The notes beneath the pieces were generated by a model. It ran no database searches and was not told the origin of the DNA. It worked only from the letters and a program-made list of their open reading frames with translations. Both the position numbers and the translations under genes were made by a program. Below, in pieces: positions 53,613 through 64,000 of a DNA stretch of 64,000 bases (positions are counted from its first letter, which is position 1; every line of letters starts with the position of its first letter). Source of the DNA: Chondrosia reniformis (Eukaryota > Porifera > Demospongiae > Chondrillida > Chondrillidae); assembly GCA_947172415.1 (NCBI GenBank), contig OX359199.1, forward strand, positions 2,754,001 through 2,818,000, written 5' to 3'.

Positions 53613-54281
53613 CCTTGTTGTATGTACTAGTTGTCTGTAAATGCTGTGTGTATTAATTGTATGCTCTAGTTGTATGTACTAGTTTTATGTACTAGTTACT
53701 AGTTGTAAGTACTAGTTGTATGAACTAGTTATATGTACTAGTTCTGTGTACTAGTTGTATGTACTAGTTTCCAGTTATATATACTCGTTGTATGTACAAG
53801 TTATATGTACTAGTTATATGTGTATTTACTTGTTGTATGTACTAGTTGTCTTTAAATGCTGTGTGTTTTAGTTGTATGTTCTAGTTGTATGTACTAGTTT
53901 TATGTACTAGCTGTGTGAAATAGTTTAATGTACTAGTTGGATGTACTAGTTGAATTTACTCGTTGATTGGATTAGTAGAACGTTATAGTTGTATGTACCA
54001 TTTATATGTACTAGTTATATATGTTTGTACTGGTTATATGTACTAGTTGTATGTAATAGTATTTATGTACTAATTGTATGTACTAGTGATATATACTAGT
54101 TATATTTACTACTTGTATGTAATAGTTGTATGTACTGTCTGTATGGCTTAGTTGTATGTACTCTTTATATATACTAGGTTAATTTGTATGTACTAGATAT
54201 ATGTGCTAGCTGTATGTGCTAGTTATATGTACTAGTCGTATAAAATAGTCGTATATAGTAGTTATATGTATTAGTTGTGTG
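53613..54281 (+). repeat. 13-bp satellite, block 14
   Basis: Standard orientation. It includes the paralogous empty site for the Penelope copy (53810-53850). It ends with AGTTGTGTG, the left target duplication of the MITE. Confidence 0.9.
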
Positions 54282-55014
54282 GGGGCAGTGGAAACGGCGG
54301 AAAAAGCGGTAAGGGCGGAAAGCACGAAAATGGCCTTGTCTCAAAGCCACTAGTCAGGGGGAAATGCATGCAGCTTTCTACCTAATAGCGCTGCAGTAGC
54401 AGCAATGGATGAAGACTCTTAAAGCCGTCCTTTGGAGCGAACATCTAAAAGAAAGGCTAGGTAATGTTAACGAACGACTGCAAACAATAAAATGGCCGTA
54501 TATGATGTAAAATAAAATATCCGCGAGTTGCAAAACTTGGCTTTTGGCTGTTCCTGGGTAAAAGAGGCTTGGAATAACCCGTTTGTAGCGTTAGGATTTA
54601 AGAAGGTTGGTTGTATTACCAGAAGTACACGTGGACATTGGATCAGCACTGCGTCACTACTTTCTTTCTACAAGGATCCAGCTTTGATTCCTACTAGCTG
54701 CAGGCATGTGTTATAGCCAGCTAGCTAATCAATTCAGGTTAGTTAGTTATACTATTAAAATAAAAAGCTAATTTACTAAACTGCGTTTAGTTATGAAGCG
54801 CTTAAAGCTTACCTGTCTTAGCTTGCCATACTGTTTGCAATTTTCGCTTGCGCGTGGCAATTTTTCTGTCTCTGTTGCTGCTTTTAGACGTTCACACTAT
54901 TGGACAGCCTTGCACTCTCTTAGTTAGAAAGCTGCATGCTAGCTTCGTGGCTTCGTGACAAGCCTCCTCGGCAAGTTTCACGGTTTCCACCATTTCCGCC
55001 ATTTACACTGCCCC
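54282..55014. mobile_element. Non-autonomous DNA transposon (MITE-like), 733 bp
   Basis: The ends are inverted: GGGGCAGTGGAAACGGCGG on the left and GGGGCAGTGTAAATGGCGG on the right (reverse complement). Interrupted similarity continues to GCATGCAGCTTTCTA on both sides. AGTTGTGTG flanks it on both sides (54273-54281, 55015-55023), a possible 9-bp target duplication. No transposase is inside; the 60-62-aa frames are not convincing. Superfamily is uncertain: an 8-9-bp duplication would fit hAT, Mutator-like or Merlin. Confidence 0.78.
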
Positions 55015-56700
55015 AGTTGTGTGTAAATGTTGTATGTGCTAGTTGTATGTCCTGGTTGTATGTCTTAGTTGTATGTCCTAGTTGTATGTTCTAGTTGTAT
55101 GTATTAGTTGTATGTACTATTTATATGTACAAGTTGTATGTACTAGTTGTGAGTTCTAGCACTAGTTATACTAGGTACTAGGTAGGTACTAGTTTTATGT
55201 ACTAGTTGTATGTAGAAATTGTATGTACTAGTTATATTTACTAGTTGTAGGTTCTAGATGTATGTGCTAGTTGTATGTACTAGTTAGTAGTAGTATGGTC
55301 TAGTTGTATAGAGTAATTGTATGTACTAGTTGTATGTTCTAGTTGTATGTTCTAGTTGTATGTACTAGTTGTAATTACTCTTTGTATGTACTAGTTGTAT
55401 GTGTTAGTTGTACGTACTAGTTCTATGTGCTAGCTGTATGTACTAGTTGTATGAACTAGTTGTGTGCACTAGTTCCATGTATTAGTTCTATGTACTCGTT
55501 TTCTGTTTTAGTTGTATGTAGCAGTGCTATTTTCAATTACTAGTTTTAGGTACTAGTTGTATGTACTATTTTATACTAGTCATATTTACTAGTTGCATGT
55601 AGTAGTTGTATATACTAGTTGTATGTGCTATTTGTATGAACTAGTTGTATGTACTACTTGTAGGTACTTGTACTGGCTATATTTCCTATTTATTGGTACT
55701 AGTTGTATCTACTATATAGTACTAATAATATTTACCAGTTGTAAATATAAGGTGTTCTAGGTACTAGTTGTATTTACTCTTTTATACTTGTTATATTTAC
55801 TAGTTCTCTGTAGTAGTTGTATGTACTAGATGTATGTGCTAGTTGTTTGAACTAGTTGTATGTACTCGCACTGGTTATATGTACTAGTTATAGGTACTGG
55901 TTGTATATACTAGTTATTTGTACAAGTTGCTAGTTGTATGTACAAGTTGTATTTTCCAGTGATAACGACTAGTTTTATATACCGGTGGTATTTTCATGTT
56001 ATATGTTCTAGTTGTATGTACTAGTTGTATGTACCAGTACTAGTTAAATGTACTAGTTGAAGGAACTATGTTGTATGTACTAGTTTAATGTAATAGTTGT
56101 ATTACTAATTGTATGTACTAGTTGTATGTACTAGTTATATGTACTAGTTGTATGTACTACTTATGTACTAGTTATATGTACTAGATATATGTAATAGTTG
56201 TATGTACTAGTTATTTACTAGTTGTATGTACTAGTTATTTACTAGTTGTATGTCCTAGTTGTCTGAACTAGTTGTATGTTCTAGTAATGATAATATTTAC
56301 TAGTTGTATGTACTAGTATAAGTTATATTTACTATATAGTTGTAGGTACTACTTGTACATACTAGTTATATGTACTAGTTTATGGACTAGTTGAATGTAA
56401 TGGTTATATGTACTAGTTGTATGCACTAGTTGTATATACTAGTTATTTACTAGTTGTATAAACTAGTTATATGTACTAGTTGTATGTACTAGTTATGTAC
56501 TAGTTATATGTACTAGTTGTATGCACTAGTTGTATATACTAGTTATTTACTAGTTGTATGTCCTAGTTGTCTGAAGTAGTTGTATGTTCTAGTAATGATA
56601 ATATTTACTAGTTGAAGGTACTTGTTGTATACACTAGTTGTATGTCCTAGTATAAGTTTTATTTACTAGTTGTAGGTACTACTTATACATACTAGTTATA
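55015..56700 (+). repeat. 13-bp satellite, block 15
   Basis: Standard orientation, with local duplication around 56200-56590 (the TCCTAGTTGTCTGAA string recurs). No gene is seen. Confidence 0.92.
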
Positions 56701-57128
56701 CGGTAGACGTCAAAAAAAGTTAACGTTTTGTTCGTTAAGACTAAGCCAGAACGGCGTACTGTTTTGTTTCGGCTTAGTCTTCAATTCGTCCCAAAGCGTT
56801 TTTATCATCCTCATTATAGGCCTACAAATGAATAAAAACAATCAATCGTCTATTGCTTGCGTTCCGACGAAAGTTGTAAATTACTGTTAAACACGTGGAT
56901 ACTTGTTTAGCTTACTTGTGAAATACTTGGACAATTGTACTATAATTAACACGAAGCGTTTCTCACGTGCATGCGTTCCTACGCAAGACCGTTTCGCATG
57001 CTTTAGAAAGTACAGATGATCGTTTTTCAAAGACGATCGATCGTTGTGTATTGTCTTCACACCGTTTTCGTAAGAACAAAACGCTGTATAAACGAAACCA
57101 AACGTTAACTTTCTTTTGACATCTACCG
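56701..57128. mobile_element. Non-autonomous DNA transposon (MITE-like), 428 bp, TA target
   Basis: Left end CGGTAGACGTCAAAAAAAGT and right end (reverse complement) CGGTAGATGTCAAAAGAAAG, both continuing into GTTAACGTTT. TA lies on each side, consistent with a Tc1/mariner-like or other TA-targeting family. It contains no transposase frame. Confidence 0.8.
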
Positions 57129-57446
57129 TATGTACTAGTTTTATGTACTAGTTGAATGTAATAGTTGTATGTATATACTAATTGTATTTCTAGTTGTATA
57201 AACAAGTTGTATGTACTGGTTGTATGTTGTAGTTGTATGTACTAGTTGTGTGTACTACTTGAAGTTCCTAGTACTAGTTATACTAAGTACTAGGTAGTTA
57301 CTTGTTTTATGTCCTAGATGTCTGTACTGGTTGTGTTTACTATTTGTATGTACTAATTGTATGTCCTAGTTGCATATACTAGTTGTATGTACTAGTGATT
57401 TACTAGTTGTATGAACTAGTTGTATTTCTAGTGGAATTAACTAATT
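57129..57446 (+). repeat. 13-bp satellite, block 16
   Basis: Short standard-orientation block between the TA element and LINE B3. Confidence 0.9.
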
Positions 57447-57522
57447 GTGGGAATTGGAGGCTGTGGTTTCGAGCTGACAAGAGGATGGGTATTTTCCAGT
57501 GCAATCCCCCTGACGGAGTAGG

Positions 57523-58914
57523 GTGCTTAGCCCTTCATGTGGCATCCAGTGGATAAATCAGCCTCCCTGCCAGTATGGGCTAACCCCCCCGTCTGGTAGT
57601 TTCACTGGGTTACGTTGCATCACGAGAATGAAAATTTTCAAGACAGGCTGGACTAGGAGCACCAGTGGTGAAGAAAACCCTGGGTCAACAAGAATAGGTG
57701 ATTCCACTGGTGCCTCACAGGTAGATGTACCTGAATTAAATAGCCCTTCTTCGATCCCCGTGATGGGCCAACCAGCCCTCTGTATCAAGGAAATGGCTAG
57801 GGCACTTATGGATTTCTATGCCCGATCCGAACCCAAAAGAGGTGGCTATCAGAAGGGTTTAGAGCGGGAATGGCTGAGCAAATACCCACATTTGTCTCAG
57901 ACCTGTCGAACCCTTGCCTGGCAAGCCAAAACGAGCTTGGTAGGAGATGTAGTACTGCAAGTAACCGGTAGCCGAGATTTAGATTTGCTTAATGATGCAC
58001 CGCATGGTGCTTCTAGAAGGAGAAGGATCCAAGGGGTGATCTGGAACCTTCAGAAGGATAATATCCCCATGGAGCTCTACCGAGAAAGTAAGCCCATGGA
58101 AAAGGGGTATGCCAAGCGGTTGTACCAGGCTTGGAATGCTGCAATGCCAGACCATAAAACCACAAAGGTAGCACTAACTGCAAGTGTTAGTAGAATCCGA
58201 AGAGGACAAAGTCTGTCGAGACTAAACCTTGTGGAACCTGACTCTGGTGGTGTAGCCACCCTAACTGGGACGGTGGAGGAAGGTGTGGGAGCCCAAGGAC
58301 TGGAAGAGCTTCACCAAGTTCAGGCTGAACAAAATGGTGAGCTATTTACAGGCCCCGTTGAAACTCCCACACATGATCGTCCCAGCCCCAAGACAAGTGG
58401 CAATGATCATCTGATGCAACTTTTAGGCAAAGTAAAAGATGCCTGTCTTCAAAAGAAACCTGGAGATTACTCTGATGGAAAACCCTGTGGGGCGGTGCGG
58501 TTCAGCCATGTTGACACGGCACCGCTTCAGGAGGCCAATGATTGGGTGGAGAAAGAGTGGCAGGAAGGCCCTAGGTTGGCCTGGCACCTGAACTGCCTGG
58601 TCTACTCTGTTGCTATGGCTGTGAGGGGAAAAACAACCTACGAATCACAGCCATGCAACCAGGGAAGGAAATCAGACAATCAGAAGGGTAGTAAGAGACA
58701 GGAAGGTCACATAAATGACAGGAAGGCCAAGGGCCTTAGGTTTAGAAGACTGCTTGCCTGGTTGGATGTGGAAATAGCGCGTCAACAGAATAATAATCCT
58801 ATGACCAAATGCCAGGAAATACTCCGAAGAAAGCTTAGGAGGGAGTTCCATTCATTAAACCTGAATGTGCTGATCAGAGCTCGGGAACAGACACTGGGGA
58901 AACTCAGGGTCTGA
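57523..58914 (+). pseudogene. N-terminal region of LINE B3 (463 codons)
   Basis: The longest frame of this family's N-terminus. From a non-ATG start at 57523, residues about 88-140 (KRGGYQKGLEREWLSKYPHL) and 172-226 (YRESKPMEKGYAKRLYQAWN) form two Myb-like helical segments, likely the DNA-binding part that guides target choice. The rest is hydrophilic and ends RREFHSLNLNVLIRAREQTL before a TGA at 58912-58914. A frameshift here separates it from the RT. Upstream, a TGA closes the frame, so the true start codon is not certain. Confidence 0.65.
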
Positions 58915-59228
58915 ACTCTACAAGAGCGGAGATCGGCTGAACGCAGGAAATTCCAGTAGCAAAACCACCTTTGGAATACCCAAAGGAAGTTCTGGATGAA
59001 AGGCAATGTTCCAACCTCCAATGAAGCCCCCTCAATTGAGGTAGTAAGAGACATTTGGACAAAGATTGTAGGTACTGTTGGTAAAGTCAAATAAGATGAC
59101 CCAGGGGTGAAAGAAGGGCTACAGGAAACCAAAAAGAGGGTGGGTAGAACCTCCTCTGAAAGTCCCCATAGCATTGATGAGACCAAACTGAAGGAAGCCT
59201 TGAAAAAAGGAAAAGGCTGGTCTACCCC

Positions 59229-60626
59229 TTGGCCAGATGGCATTCACATGTTTTGGTGAGTGGAGATCTGTCAGTCCCGGACTGGCTTACAAGGGGTCAC
59301 ACATGTTTCAACACAATGTACAAGGCTGTCAGAGCATACATTGCATCAGAACTGCTCACTTACACCTACACTAATGATCTTTTGCCTTTAGCCAAAAGGG
59401 CCACGAGAAAAGGGAGGTGGGGCTGTGTGTACTGTCTACTGCTGGATCAAACAATCGGTCTAGATGTCAAAATTACTGGCAAGCCACTTAGTGTGGCATG
59501 GATTGATTATGAGAAGGCATATGACAGAGTCCCTCATAAGTGGGTGATGAAGGTGCTAAAAACCATCAAGTGCCCAGATTGGATCAGGAGGTCTGTAGAG
59601 CTCTTCTCGAAACACTGGGCTACTGTCCTTGAGTTGAGAACTGCGGGGAAGGTGGTTAGGAGCACCCCTGTTAAATATAACCGGGGACTCTTCCAAGGGG
59701 AATCCTTATCGCCACTCCTCTTATATCTGGCCATAGCTCCCATATCCCAAGTTCTTAACAGAACAAAGGGATATACCCTCTGGCATAATGGGGAAAGGAA
59801 CACCATGTCACACTTGCTGTACATGGATGACTTTAAGATATATTCTGGAGGGCCTGATAAACTCAGGCAAGCCATGGAATGTGTAGAGAAAACCTCAAAT
59901 GTCATTGGCATGAGGTTTGGAGTGAGAAAGTGTGGAACAGCTCACATGCAAAAGGGGAAGGTTCTGGCTGGCCCGGAAAACCCTGAACGCAGTGAAGAAT
60001 CCTTAAGGAGCCTTGAGAAGGGTACTACCAATAAGTACCTAGGGCTAGAACAACTGTTTGAGGTAGATGACAGCAAGGTCAAAGCTTGCTTGATCAACGA
60101 ATTGAGGAGGAGACTCCACAAAGTGTGGAGCTCTCACCTCAATGGTAAGAATGCTGCAGAAGCCTCTAACATGTTGTGTGCCTCTCTATTGAGATACTCT
60201 TACACAGTTTTGAGGTGGACTCAACGTGAGCTTCCAAAAGTGGACCGAATGGTGAGAAAGACCATGAGTAAGTATCAGTGTCATCACTATAACTCTGCCA
60301 TTGAGAGAGTGAACGTGCCTCACTCTCAAGGTGGTAGAGGGCTCTGTAGTTTTCCTTTGGATTACTACAGGGCTGCTGTGAATCTGGCAAGGTACCTCCA
60401 TACTGCCAATGATCCACTCACAGCTCTTGTGGTTAAACACCAAAAGTGGCTGGAGTGCTCAAAGCAGAGGAGGACTGTCTTGAAAGAAGCAAGATTGATA
60501 CTGGGAAGCCACGGAATAGAACTAGAACTGGAAATGTGGCTAAAGACAGATCCCTCACAAAAGAGTTTAAGAGAATGGAGGAGAGTGGCACATGAGTTCT
60601 GGAAGGCTCAGACTGAAATGTTATAA
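59229..60626 (+). pseudogene. Reverse transcriptase of LINE B3 (465 codons)
   Basis: Continuous palm and thumb: motif A VAWIDYEKAYDRVPHKW, motif B GLFQGESLSPLLLYLAIAPI, motif C SHLLYMDDFKIYSGG with both Asp residues. Then GMRFGVRKCGTAHMQKGKVL and a long thumb to the stop at 60624-60626 (TTATAA where B1 reads TTAAAA). The N-terminal fingers are missing because of the deletions near 59257 and 59304; the residues before VSGDLSVPDWL are out of frame. It is catalytically plausible in the palm but not a complete RT. Confidence 0.8.
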
Positions 60627-60758
60627 AGTAACCTAGCCGAAAAGTCTCACCAGGGCTCATACCACAGACAAGTCACAAATAGGGAGTCTTATGAGTGGCT
60701 TTCTGAGGGGAGACTCAGACCTCAAACTGAGGGTCCAATTTTTGCATCCCAAGATGAT

Positions 60759-61382
60759 GTGCTGCACACTAGGTGGTACCAAAATAGGATTCTGAGGAAT
60801 TCCAGCCTCCTAATGTTCAGAGAAGCTGGCAAGGCTATGGAAACGGTCAAACACACACTAAACATGTGTGAGCCAAAGGGATTTTCTCTCTACAAAGAGA
60901 GGCAGGACCGGGCAGTACTGATACTGTTGAGGAGATTGTTGAAAGGATATGGATTCAAGCAGGAAGAGCCCTGGTACAAACTAGAAGCAAAACCAGTCTA
61001 TGAGAATAGGTCTATCAAAATCTTCTGGGATCCTAGTTTCCCAACAGATGAAGAAATGACAGAAAGAAAGCCAGACTTAGTGGTTGGGGATCGGCTATGT
61101 AAGTCCATCTACATTATTGAGATGTCAGTTCCTACTGACAGCAATCTTAATGGAGGACGGCAGGAGAAGTTTCAAAGGTACCAGAAGCTGGCGGCTGATA
61201 TGAGGAAACAATTTAGGGGCTATCAACTTAAGGTAGTCCCGATGATAATTAGTGCTTTATGGACGGTGAATATGCTCCTGGAGGACCTTACGGGAATTCC
61301 GAAGCTGTCAAAAGGTGTAGTAGAAGTGATGAGAGCCATGCAGAGAACTGTTCTCTGTTCAGCAGTAAGGTTTTTGAGTTGA
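60759..61382 (+). pseudogene. Knuckle and endonuclease of LINE B3
   Basis: The frame retains KPDLVVGDRLCKSIYIIEM and KFQRYQKLAADM of the PD-(D/E)XK nuclease. The zinc knuckle has lost its first two cysteines (MFREAGKAMETVKHTLNMC versus CREC in B1). It ends early at a TGA (61380-61382), where about 30 bp of the B1 C-terminus are deleted. Confidence 0.78.
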
Positions 61383-61606
61383 TTGGGGCCTGGACGATAA
61401 GTAGTCCTGTCCCAGTCCTTGCCTGTCGACCTCTTGAAAGCAGTGGTGGATTGGTGTATGGAGGTACTCCCTCCTATTATGACGGTCAACTTTGACCCAA
61501 CGTGCACAGGTCTGCTGCTGCCAGAAGGAGGCAAAGCCGAGACTTCTGGCTAAAAACCCAAAGAAAGGAAAACATAACTGACTGAGGGTTGTCCAACCAG
61601 ATACTC

Positions 61607-61630
61607 CTTGCCTTAGTTAACTAAGGCAAG
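61607..61630 (+). other. 3'-UTR hairpin of LINE B3
   Basis: CTTGCCTTAG / CTAAGGCAAG, 10-bp stem with loop TTAA. The stem is identical to B1 and only the loop differs. Confidence 0.7.
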
Positions 61631-61670
61631 AAGTAACAAGGTTCCCCGTTAAGGCTTTTGTTTCTAAAGT

Positions 61671-63427
61671 AAAAATGGTAATATTGGCTAGTTGTAGGTA
61701 CTAGTTGTATGTACTAGTTGTATGTACTAGTATACGTTGTATTTACTAGTTGTAGGTTCTAGTTGGATGTACAAGTTGTAAGTTCTAATTGTATGTACTA
61801 GTTGTATGTAACAGTTGTATACACTAGTTATATGTCCTAGTTCTATTTACTAGTTGTATGTACTAGTTGAATGTACTAGTTACTAGTGGTGTGTAATAGT
61901 TGTATGTACTAGTTGTATGAACTATATAGTAATAGTTATAGTAACTAGTTGAAGGAACTAGTTGTATGCACTAGTTGTAAGTGCTAATTGCATTTGCTAG
62001 TTGTATGGACTAGTTATATGTACTATTGGTAGTACTAGTTTAATGTACTAGTTCTATGTAGTGGTTGTATGTACTAGTTGCATGTACAACTTCCATGTAT
62101 ATGAAGTAGTTATATTAACTTGTTGTATGTACCGGTTATATGTACTAGTTAAATATTCTAGTTATATGCACTAGTTGTATGTACTAGTTGTATGCACTAG
62201 TTGTATGCACTAGGTGTATGTATTAGTTGTATGTACTAGTTGTATGTACTAGTTGTATGTACTAGTTGTATGTACTAGTTGTATGTACTAGTTGTATGTA
62301 CTTGTTCTAAGTAGTAATTGTATGTACTAGTTGTATTTGCTGGTTCCATGTACTAATTGTATATGCTGGTTGTGTGTACTAATTGAATGTACTAGTTGTA
62401 TTCATTAAATGTATGTATTAGTTGTGTGTACTCGTTATCAGTTGTTGGTACTGGTTGTATGTACTAGTTGTTTGTACCACTTGAGTGTACTATGACTGGT
62501 TATATATACTAGTTGTAGGTACTACTTGTATATACTAGTTACTAGTTTTATGTACAAGATGCATGCACTAGTTTTATGTATTGGTTGTATGTACTCGTTA
62601 CCAGTGGCATGTATCGGTTCTATGTACTAGTTGTATGTACTAGTTGTGTGTACTATGACTGGTAATATATACTAGTTGTTGGTACTGGTTGTATGTACCG
62701 GTTATATGCACTAATTGAATATTCTAGTTATATGCACTAGTTGTATGTACTAGTTATATGCACTAGTTGTATGTACTAGTTGTATGTACTAGTTGTATGT
62801 ACTAGTTGTATGTACTAGTTGTATGTACTTGTTCTAAGTACTAATTGTATATACTAGTTGTATTTGCGGGTTCTATGTACTAATTGTATATACTGGTTGT
62901 GTTTACTAGTTGTATGTATTACTTCTATGTGTATGTACTAGTAATATTTACTAGTTTTATGTACTGTTTATAGGTCCCGGTTATATATGCAATTTTAATG
63001 TAGTAGGTTTATGTACAAGTTCAATATGATGGTTAGGTACTAGTTGTTTCTACTAGTTGTATGTACTAGTTTTATGTACTACATATATACGCTGGTTGTA
63101 TGTACTAATGGTATGTACTAGTTGTATGTACACATTACTCTTTGTATGTGTTAGTTGCATGTACTAGTTGTATGTACCAATTACTAATTGTATGTTCTAG
63201 TTGTATGTACCTCTATGTATATGAAGTAGTTATATTTACTAGTTGCATGTACCGGTTATATGTACTAGGTGAATATTCTAGTTTCATTCACTAGTTGTAT
63301 GTACCAGTTGTATGCACTAGTTGTATGTACTAGTTGCATATACTAGTTGTAGGTACTAGTTGTAAGTATTAGTTGTGTGTACTATTTCTATGTACTAGTT
63401 GTATGTACTAGTTGTATGTGCTAGTTG
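61671..63427 (+). repeat. 13-bp satellite, block 17
   Basis: Standard orientation, including the most regular runs in the window (62225-62300 and 62760-62825 are near-perfect ACTAGTTGTATGT). Higher-order duplication links 62100-62340 with 62680-62890. No gene is seen. Confidence 0.93.
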
Positions 63428-64000
63428 AAAAATCTAAGATACCATTTTCCTACATGCTTTATGCCTATTCTGTAAAAAGAGCCTATAGGGGAACTAAACC
63501 TAAAGAGAGCTTTAGATGAAGATACAGGAGTCTTTTCTTCCTTCTTTTCCCTTCTTTCATCTTCTTCTCCACTGGGTCAGACAGCCGTTTCTGGGAATTC
63601 CACCCTTCATCAGTGATCCTGGGAGTCTTTGTCTTTTTCTTTATCTTGATCTTCTGTGAATCCTTGGCTCTCTATGCTAAATCTAGGGGCCTTATATACA
63701 CTATTTTGGTGCCAAAAGTTAAATAAGGTGTTAACTAAGACACATGATGAAATTTAATTTTATGAAAGGAATGTAGGTCCCATTAACTTTTATGAATTAA
63801 TTATAAATCTATTAGTAAACTTGCTTGTACGGGTAAAACAGACTCAGCATAACTATAGACAAAAGTAGGACATATTTCGTAAGTCTACCCTTAGGTCTTC
63901 TAGTAGTAACATTTCTTTGGAGGTGGGGTAACACAATATGGGGTAACACAAGACAGTCCTTAAGCATACTAGCTACTTTTTGCTTATACTTGATTCTAAC
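63428..64000 (-). mobile_element. Penelope-like element copy running off the window
   Basis: A full PLTR (to about 63928) and the first 70 bp of ORF beyond it, continuing past 64000. It carries scattered changes against the intact copy. One turns the ORF stop TAA into GAA (TTTCGTAAG on the plus strand at about 63875), so the frame would read on into the repeat. Confidence 0.88.
63567..63625 (-). ncRNA. Hammerhead-ribozyme-like motif, terminal copy
   Basis: Same core and stems as the motif at 15322-15380. No change was seen in the 59 nt even though the surrounding repeat has several, hinting at conservation. Confidence 0.6.

Larger units (their letters stand above)
57447..61670 (+). mobile_element. 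R2/R4-like LINE, copy B3 (near full length, dead)
   Basis: Runs from GGGAATTGGAGGCTGTGG to GCTTTTGTTTCTAAA, co-extensive with B1. It has the best-preserved N-terminal half of the family. Two internal deletions near 59257 and 59304, each between short direct repeats, remove RT motifs 1-2. Frameshifts and stops separate the N-terminal, RT and nuclease parts. It is sense to the satellite. Confidence 0.88.

Noticed and set aside
54528-54716. 62-aa ORF inside the MITE-like element
   Set aside because: No transposase motifs, and an overlapping antisense frame of the same size. Treated as chance.

Overview
This window is eukaryotic, most likely an invertebrate animal. It shows no compact operons or Shine-Dalgarno-led genes. 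It contains non-LTR (LINE-type) retrotransposons of three families, a Penelope-like retroelement, an intron-bearing Merlin DNA transposon, MITE-like elements, a tRNA-like insert and spliced host-gene fragments. An early-branching animal such as a sponge or cnidarian, or a mollusc, is a low-confidence guess based on remembered look of the retroelement families.

About 27 kb (roughly 43%) is one degenerate 13-bp satellite, consensus ACTAGTTGTATGT. It is in the same orientation everywhere except inside one inverted arm. The window therefore looks like a long satellite array that has served as a landing pad for mobile elements. From left to right: satellite (1-4126); 5'-truncated LINE C1 (4634-6310); tRNA-like SINE (6501-6754); R2/R4-like LINE B1 (8171-12537); satellite; a giant imperfect palindrome (10394-22250) whose centre lies in the 5' end of a C-type LINE and whose right arm carries an intact Penelope-like element (15183-19185); LINE C2 (22502-25812); LINE B2 (26870-30315); a non-satellite block (31228-35352) with an intact-looking Merlin transposon (31721-33694), hairpin repeats, two histone-type 3' stem-loops and host exon fragments; a 9.6-kb satellite block with higher-order structure (35353-44950); a CR1/L2-like LINE D with a PHD-finger ORF1 (44951-49716); a captured host-gene fragment with a His/Pro-rich exon (51207-52128); a truncated Penelope copy (52666-53612); two MITE-like elements (54282-55014 and 56701-57128); LINE B3 (57447-61670); satellite; and another Penelope copy running off the end (63428-64000).

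No LINE copy is intact; all carry stops, frameshifts or deletions. The two elements that still look coding-competent are the Penelope-like element and the Merlin transposon. The Penelope-like element has a 973-aa ORF with the GIY-YIG nuclease N-terminal to the RT, 501-bp direct terminal repeats and a hammerhead-ribozyme-like motif in each repeat. The Merlin element has 99-bp inverted repeats, an 8-bp target duplication and a 299-aa DDE transposase after removal of two GT-AG introns. The domain order of the Penelope-like element matches the permuted Naiad/Chlamys type.

Coordinates of repeat and element edges are read by eye and may be off by a few bases where the satellite is degenerate. Family names are from remembered motif patterns, not from searches.
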